A stretch of DNA of 17,781 nucleotides from Pseudoluteimonas sp044226035 (lineage in GTDB: Bacteria; Pseudomonadota; Gammaproteobacteria; Xanthomonadales; Xanthomonadaceae): contig JBGAHT010000055.1 of assembly GCA_044226035.1 (NCBI GenBank), forward strand, positions 1-17,781. The letters run 5' to 3'. A program made the translations under genes and the position numbers. Positions 15,387 through 17,781 of the stretch are shown piece by piece. Position 1 is the stretch's first letter; the number at the start of each line of letters is the position of its first letter. The notes under the pieces were generated by a model. That model worked only from the letters and a program-made list of their open reading frames with translations, had not been told where the DNA came from and did no database searches.

Positions 15387-16781
15387 TCACGTGCTGACCG
15401 GCGGGTTGAGCTGGATGCGCTTGCGCGCGACCAGCATCGCCAGTTCCAGCGCCTGTTCGTAGTTGAGCCGCGGGTCGACCGTCGAGCGATAGGCGCGCTC
15501 GAGGTCGGCGTCGGTCAGGTCGCGCGCGCCGCCGGTGCATTCGGTCACGTCCTCGCCGGTCAGCTCGAGGTGTACGCCGCCCAGGCGCGTGCCCGCGGCC
15601 GCGTGCAGGTCGAAGGCGGTTTCCAGTTCCGCGCGGATGTTGCCGAAGCGGCGCGTCTTGTAGCCGTTCGCGCTGGTTTCGGTGTTGCCGTGCATCGGGT
15701 CGCAGATCCACAGCACGCGGCGGCCGTCGCGCCTGATCGCGTCCAGCAGCGCCGGCAGCCTCGAGGCGACGTTCGCCGCGCCCATGCGGTGGATCAGGGT
15801 CAAGCGCCCGGGCTCGTCGTTCGGGTTCAGCACGTCGACGAGTCGCAGCAACTGGTCGGGCGCGACCGACGGACCGACCTTCAACGCGATCGGATTGCGG
15901 ATGCCGCGGAAATACTCGACGTGCGCGCCGTCCAGCGCGGCGGTGCGCATGCCGATCCACGGGAAATGCGTGGCGAGGTTGAACCAGCCCCACTGCCGGG
16001 GCACCTGCCGCGTCTGCGCTTCCTCGTACGGCAGCAGCAGCGCTTCGTGCGAGGTGTAGAAATCGACCCGGTTGAGGTTGTGCACCCGGTCGCCGGAGAT
16101 GGTTTCCATGAACCGCACCGCGTCGCCGATGCCGGCGACGATGCGGTGGTATTCGTCGGCGAGCGGCGAATGCTGCACCCAGCCGAGGTCCCAGTACTCG
16201 GGATGATGCAGGTCGGCGAAACCGCCGTCGATCAGCGAACGCACGAAGTTCATCGTCATCGCCGAGCGCGCGTGCGCCTTCACCATCAGCCGCGGGTCCG
16301 GCGTGCGCGCCTGCGCATCGAACTCGGGGCCGTTGACGATGTCGCCGCGGTAGCACGGCAGCGTCGCGCCGCCGCGCGTTTCGACATCCGACGAACGCGG
16401 CTTCGCGTACTGGCCGGCGAAGCGCCCGACGCGCACCACCGGCAGGCGCAGCCCGTGCACCAGCACCAGGCTCATCTGCAGCAGCACCTTGAGCCGGTTG
16501 CCGATCACGTCCGGCGTGCATTCGGCGAAGCGTTCGGCGCAATCGCCGCCCTGCAGCACGAAGCGCCGCCCTTCCTGCGCGTCCGCCACCTGGCGCTTCA
16601 GCTCGAGGATTTCCCACGACGTCACCAGCGGCGGCAGCGCGCGCAGTTCGCGCTGCACGCCGGCCAGCGCATCGGCGTCGGGATACTGCGGCTGTTGCAA
16701 CGCCGGCCGCTCGCGCCAGCTGTCCGGCGCCCAGCCTTGCGGCAGGTTCACGGGACGCAGGTTGTGCTCGGGCAGGCTCAT
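15387..16781 (-). CDS. 3-deoxy-D-arabino-heptulosonate 7-phosphate synthase, class II
   Basis: A 464-residue class II (AroA-II, plant and Mycobacterium type) DAHP synthase. It condenses phosphoenolpyruvate and erythrose 4-phosphate at the entry to the shikimate pathway. Metal-site residues by analogy with the M. tuberculosis enzyme are Cys81 (LQGGDCAE), His364 (CDPMHGNT), Glu406 (GGVHLELTG) and Asp436 (STVDPRLNYE). Substrate motifs include GRFAGQYAKPRS (119-130) and the KVGPS loop (301-305). Two in-frame ATGs, 16793 and 16781, are possible; 16781 is preferred slightly because GAG lies seven bases upstream, while 16793 has nothing similar. The frame is open far upstream through dsbB, but that part is another gene. 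Feedback regulation cannot be judged from the sequence. Confidence 0.94.
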   Translation of the reverse strand: MSLPEHNLRPVNLPQGWAPDSWRERPALQQPQYPDADALAGVQRELRALPPLVTSWEILELKRQVADAQEGRRFVLQGGDCAERFAECTPDVIGNRLKVLLQMSLVLVHGLRLPVVRVGRFAGQYAKPRSSDVETRGGATLPCYRGDIVNGPEFDAQARTPDPRLMVKAHARSAMTMNFVRSLIDGGFADLHHPEYWDLGWVQHSPLADEYHRIVAGIGDAVRFMETISGDRVHNLNRVDFYTSHEALLLPYEEAQTRQVPRQWGWFNLATHFPWIGMRTAALDGAHVEYFRGIRNPIALKVGPSVAPDQLLRLVDVLNPNDEPGRLTLIHRMGAANVASRLPALLDAIRRDGRRVLWICDPMHGNTETSANGYKTRRFGNIRAELETAFDLHAAAGTRLGGVHLELTGEDVTECTGGARDLTDADLERAYRSTVDPRLNYEQALELAMLVARKRIQLNPPVST

Positions 16782-16798
16782 CGTCGGGCTCATGTTGC

Positions 16799-16811
16799 GA
16801 TGCAACGCATC
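16799..16811. repeat. Short inverted repeat before the DAHP synthase gene
   Basis: GATGC, a 3-base spacer and GCATC form a small palindrome immediately upstream of the first possible start codon (16793). It could be an operator half-site pair or chance. A second weak pairing, CCGTGG with CCACGG, lies between here and the dsbB stop. The 77-base gap 16782-16858 shows no other signal and no obvious promoter. Confidence 0.25.
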
Positions 16812-16858
16812 ATCCGCGCCCGTGGTGCCAGCCGCAACCCACGGCGAAACGGTTCGGT

Positions 16859-17356
16859 TCAGCGACGACGGAAGCCGGCGAGCAACGCCCACGCCGCAAG
16901 CGCGATGAACCACAGCAGGCACCACATCGGCATGCTCAGCCCGAGGAATTGCCAATTGATGTTGCTGCAATCGCCATCCGCCATCAGCACCTTGCGCGCC
17001 ACGCCGAGCCAGGATTGTCGTTCCAGCATGAAGTTCAACCCCGGACCGCAGTTCGGCATTTCCGGCGGGAACAACTGCACCCAGGAATGGCGACCGGCAT
17101 AGCCGATGCCGGCGATCGCCGGGGCGAGCGCAAGCAGGGCCCAGGCCTTGCGCGCACCGGGCTTGCTCGGCGAGGCGAGCCCGCCGACGAGGAACACCAA
17201 CCCGAGCCCGGCGAAGGCGATGCGCTGGAAGATGCAGAACGGGCACGGCTGTATCCGCAAGTGGAACTGCACGTAGAACGCATACCCGAGCAGCGCGGCG
17301 CAGCACAGGAACCCGAACAAAAACTGCTTGCGGAAACTCCAGCGGAACGGATTCAC
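16859..17356 (-). CDS. dsbB: Disulfide bond formation protein B
   Basis: A 165-residue inner-membrane protein that reoxidises the periplasmic oxidase DsbA and passes electrons to quinone. All four functional cysteines are present: Cys38 and Cys41 in QPCPFCIFQR (first periplasmic loop), Cys103 in PNCGPGLNFML and Cys130 in GDCSNINW (second loop). Four membrane segments are about 11-29, 44-61, 70-86 and 143-161. The start is a GTG at 17356 (VNPFRWSFRKQF), supported by GAGG seven bases upstream and by family length; the frame remains open upstream into the rplQ terminator. It lies between rplQ and the DAHP synthase gene on the same strand, 77 bases before the latter. Quinone-site details were not examined. 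Confidence 0.93.
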   Translation of the reverse strand: MNPFRWSFRKQFLFGFLCCAALLGYAFYVQFHLRIQPCPFCIFQRIAFAGLGLVFLVGGLASPSKPGARKAWALLALAPAIAGIGYAGRHSWVQLFPPEMPNCGPGLNFMLERQSWLGVARKVLMADGDCSNINWQFLGLSMPMWCLLWFIALAAWALLAGFRRR

Positions 17357-17411
17357 GTGCGGCCTCGGCAACGGGGGTGGCGGGATTATCGCCCCCGGCC
17401 GCGCAAACGAA

Positions 17412-17436
17412 AAACCCCGGCACGTGGCCGGGGTTT
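17412..17436 (-). terminator. Rho-independent terminator of the rplQ transcript
   Basis: AAACCCCGGC (17412-17421) pairs perfectly with its complement at 17427-17436 around a 5-base loop, and on the minus strand the stem runs into TTTTT. It lies 23 bases past the rplQ stop codon and marks the end of the ribosomal protein operon. Confidence 0.9.
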
Positions 17437-17459
17437 CGTGGATCCGGGTCGGGCCTGGA

Positions 17460-17781
17460 TCAGTCGGCGTCGACGGCCGAAGCGGCGTCCGGGCGGTCGA
17501 CCAGCTCGACGTACGCCATCGGCGCGTTGTCACCGGCGCGGAAGCCGCACTTGAGGATGCGCAGGTAGCCGCCCGGGCGGGTGGCGTAGCGCGGGCCGAG
17601 CTCGACGAATAGCTTGCCGACGGCCTGCTTGTCGCGCAGGCGCGAGAACGCGAGGCGGCGGTTGGCGACGCCGTCGACCTTGCCGAGGGTGATCAGCGGC
17701 TCGGCGACGCGGCGCAGTTCCTTGGCCTTGGGCAGCGTGGTGCGGATGAGTTCGTGCTTGATCAGCGACGCGGCCATGTTC
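17460..17781 (-). CDS. rplQ: 50S ribosomal protein bL17 (N-terminus outside window)
   Basis: The C-terminal 107 residues of bL17 are present. The methionine at 17777 is internal: the codon before it reads Asn, matching the conserved RNM-type motif, and the first 20 or so residues lie beyond the window edge. Family marks are LIKHELIRTTLPKAKELRRVAE, ANRRLAFSRLRDKQAVGKLF, GPRYATRPGGYLRILK and the ending MAYVELVDRP. After that the chain has a short acidic Ala-rich tail (DAASAVDAD) often seen to vary among species. It is normally the last gene of the rpoA operon, consistent with the terminator directly downstream. Confidence 0.96.
   Translation of the reverse strand, partial: NMAASLIKHELIRTTLPKAKELRRVAEPLITLGKVDGVANRRLAFSRLRDKQAVGKLFVELGPRYATRPGGYLRILKCGFRAGDNAPMAYVELVDRPDAASAVDAD

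Noticed and set aside
16782..17423. DAHP synthase reading frame extended upstream to 17423
   Set aside because: The extension runs through dsbB in another frame. The class II enzyme is normally about 450-470 residues, which the start at 16781 gives.

Overview
The window is a stretch of ordinary chromosome from a high-GC gammaproteobacterium. It most likely comes from the Xanthomonadaceae/Lysobacteraceae (Lysobacter, Luteimonas or a relative). This placement is inference from protein style: a class II DAHP synthase, an OmpA protein with a type-3 thrombospondin-like linker, dsbB behind rplQ, and degenerate GATTCGGGATTCG intergenic repeats. No gene was searched against a database. Coding density is high, no intergenic gap exceeds 300 bases, and I found no tRNA, rRNA, insertion sequence, phage gene or CRISPR array.

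Layout. Bases 1-1642 hold a partial secreted protein of unknown function and an OmpA-family outer-membrane porin, both on the minus strand. Bases 1870-6162 are on the plus strand: a LigB-type aromatic dioxygenase (DODA/YgiD-like), fadH (2,4-dienoyl-CoA reductase), a small exported SleB-like cell-wall hydrolase and a beta-class-like glutathione S-transferase. A strong hairpin terminator at 6184-6213 closes this block. Bases 6233-11668 are a minus-strand block of central metabolism. Read in transcription order it is a cyclophilin, a class I aminotransferase, malate dehydrogenase, methylisocitrate lyase (prpB), 2-methylcitrate synthase (prpC) and a small ion-channel-like membrane protein. Bases 11815-14268 are plus strand: typA/bipA and a DUF2127-like membrane protein. 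Bases 14278-17781 are minus strand. In transcription order they hold the 3' part of rplQ (bL17, the end of a ribosomal operon) with its terminator, dsbB, class II DAHP synthase and a SAM-dependent methyltransferase.

How the genes work together. The aminotransferase, Mdh, PrpC and PrpB all touch oxaloacetate or its neighbours. Mdh and transamination can make oxaloacetate. PrpC condenses it with propionyl-CoA, and PrpB splits 2-methylisocitrate to succinate and pyruvate. The dehydratase and isomerase steps (PrpD, or AcnD with PrpF) and the usual regulator PrpR are not in the window, so the methylcitrate cycle here is incomplete. FadH serves beta-oxidation of unsaturated fatty acids. DAHP synthase is the entry to the shikimate pathway. 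DsbB and OmpA act in the envelope.

I did not find a convincing undescribed system. The points most worth a second look are the channel-like protein whose potassium selectivity filter is rewritten, the inverted GATTCGGGATTCG repeats that fill the aminotransferase-mdh gap, and the partial prp locus.
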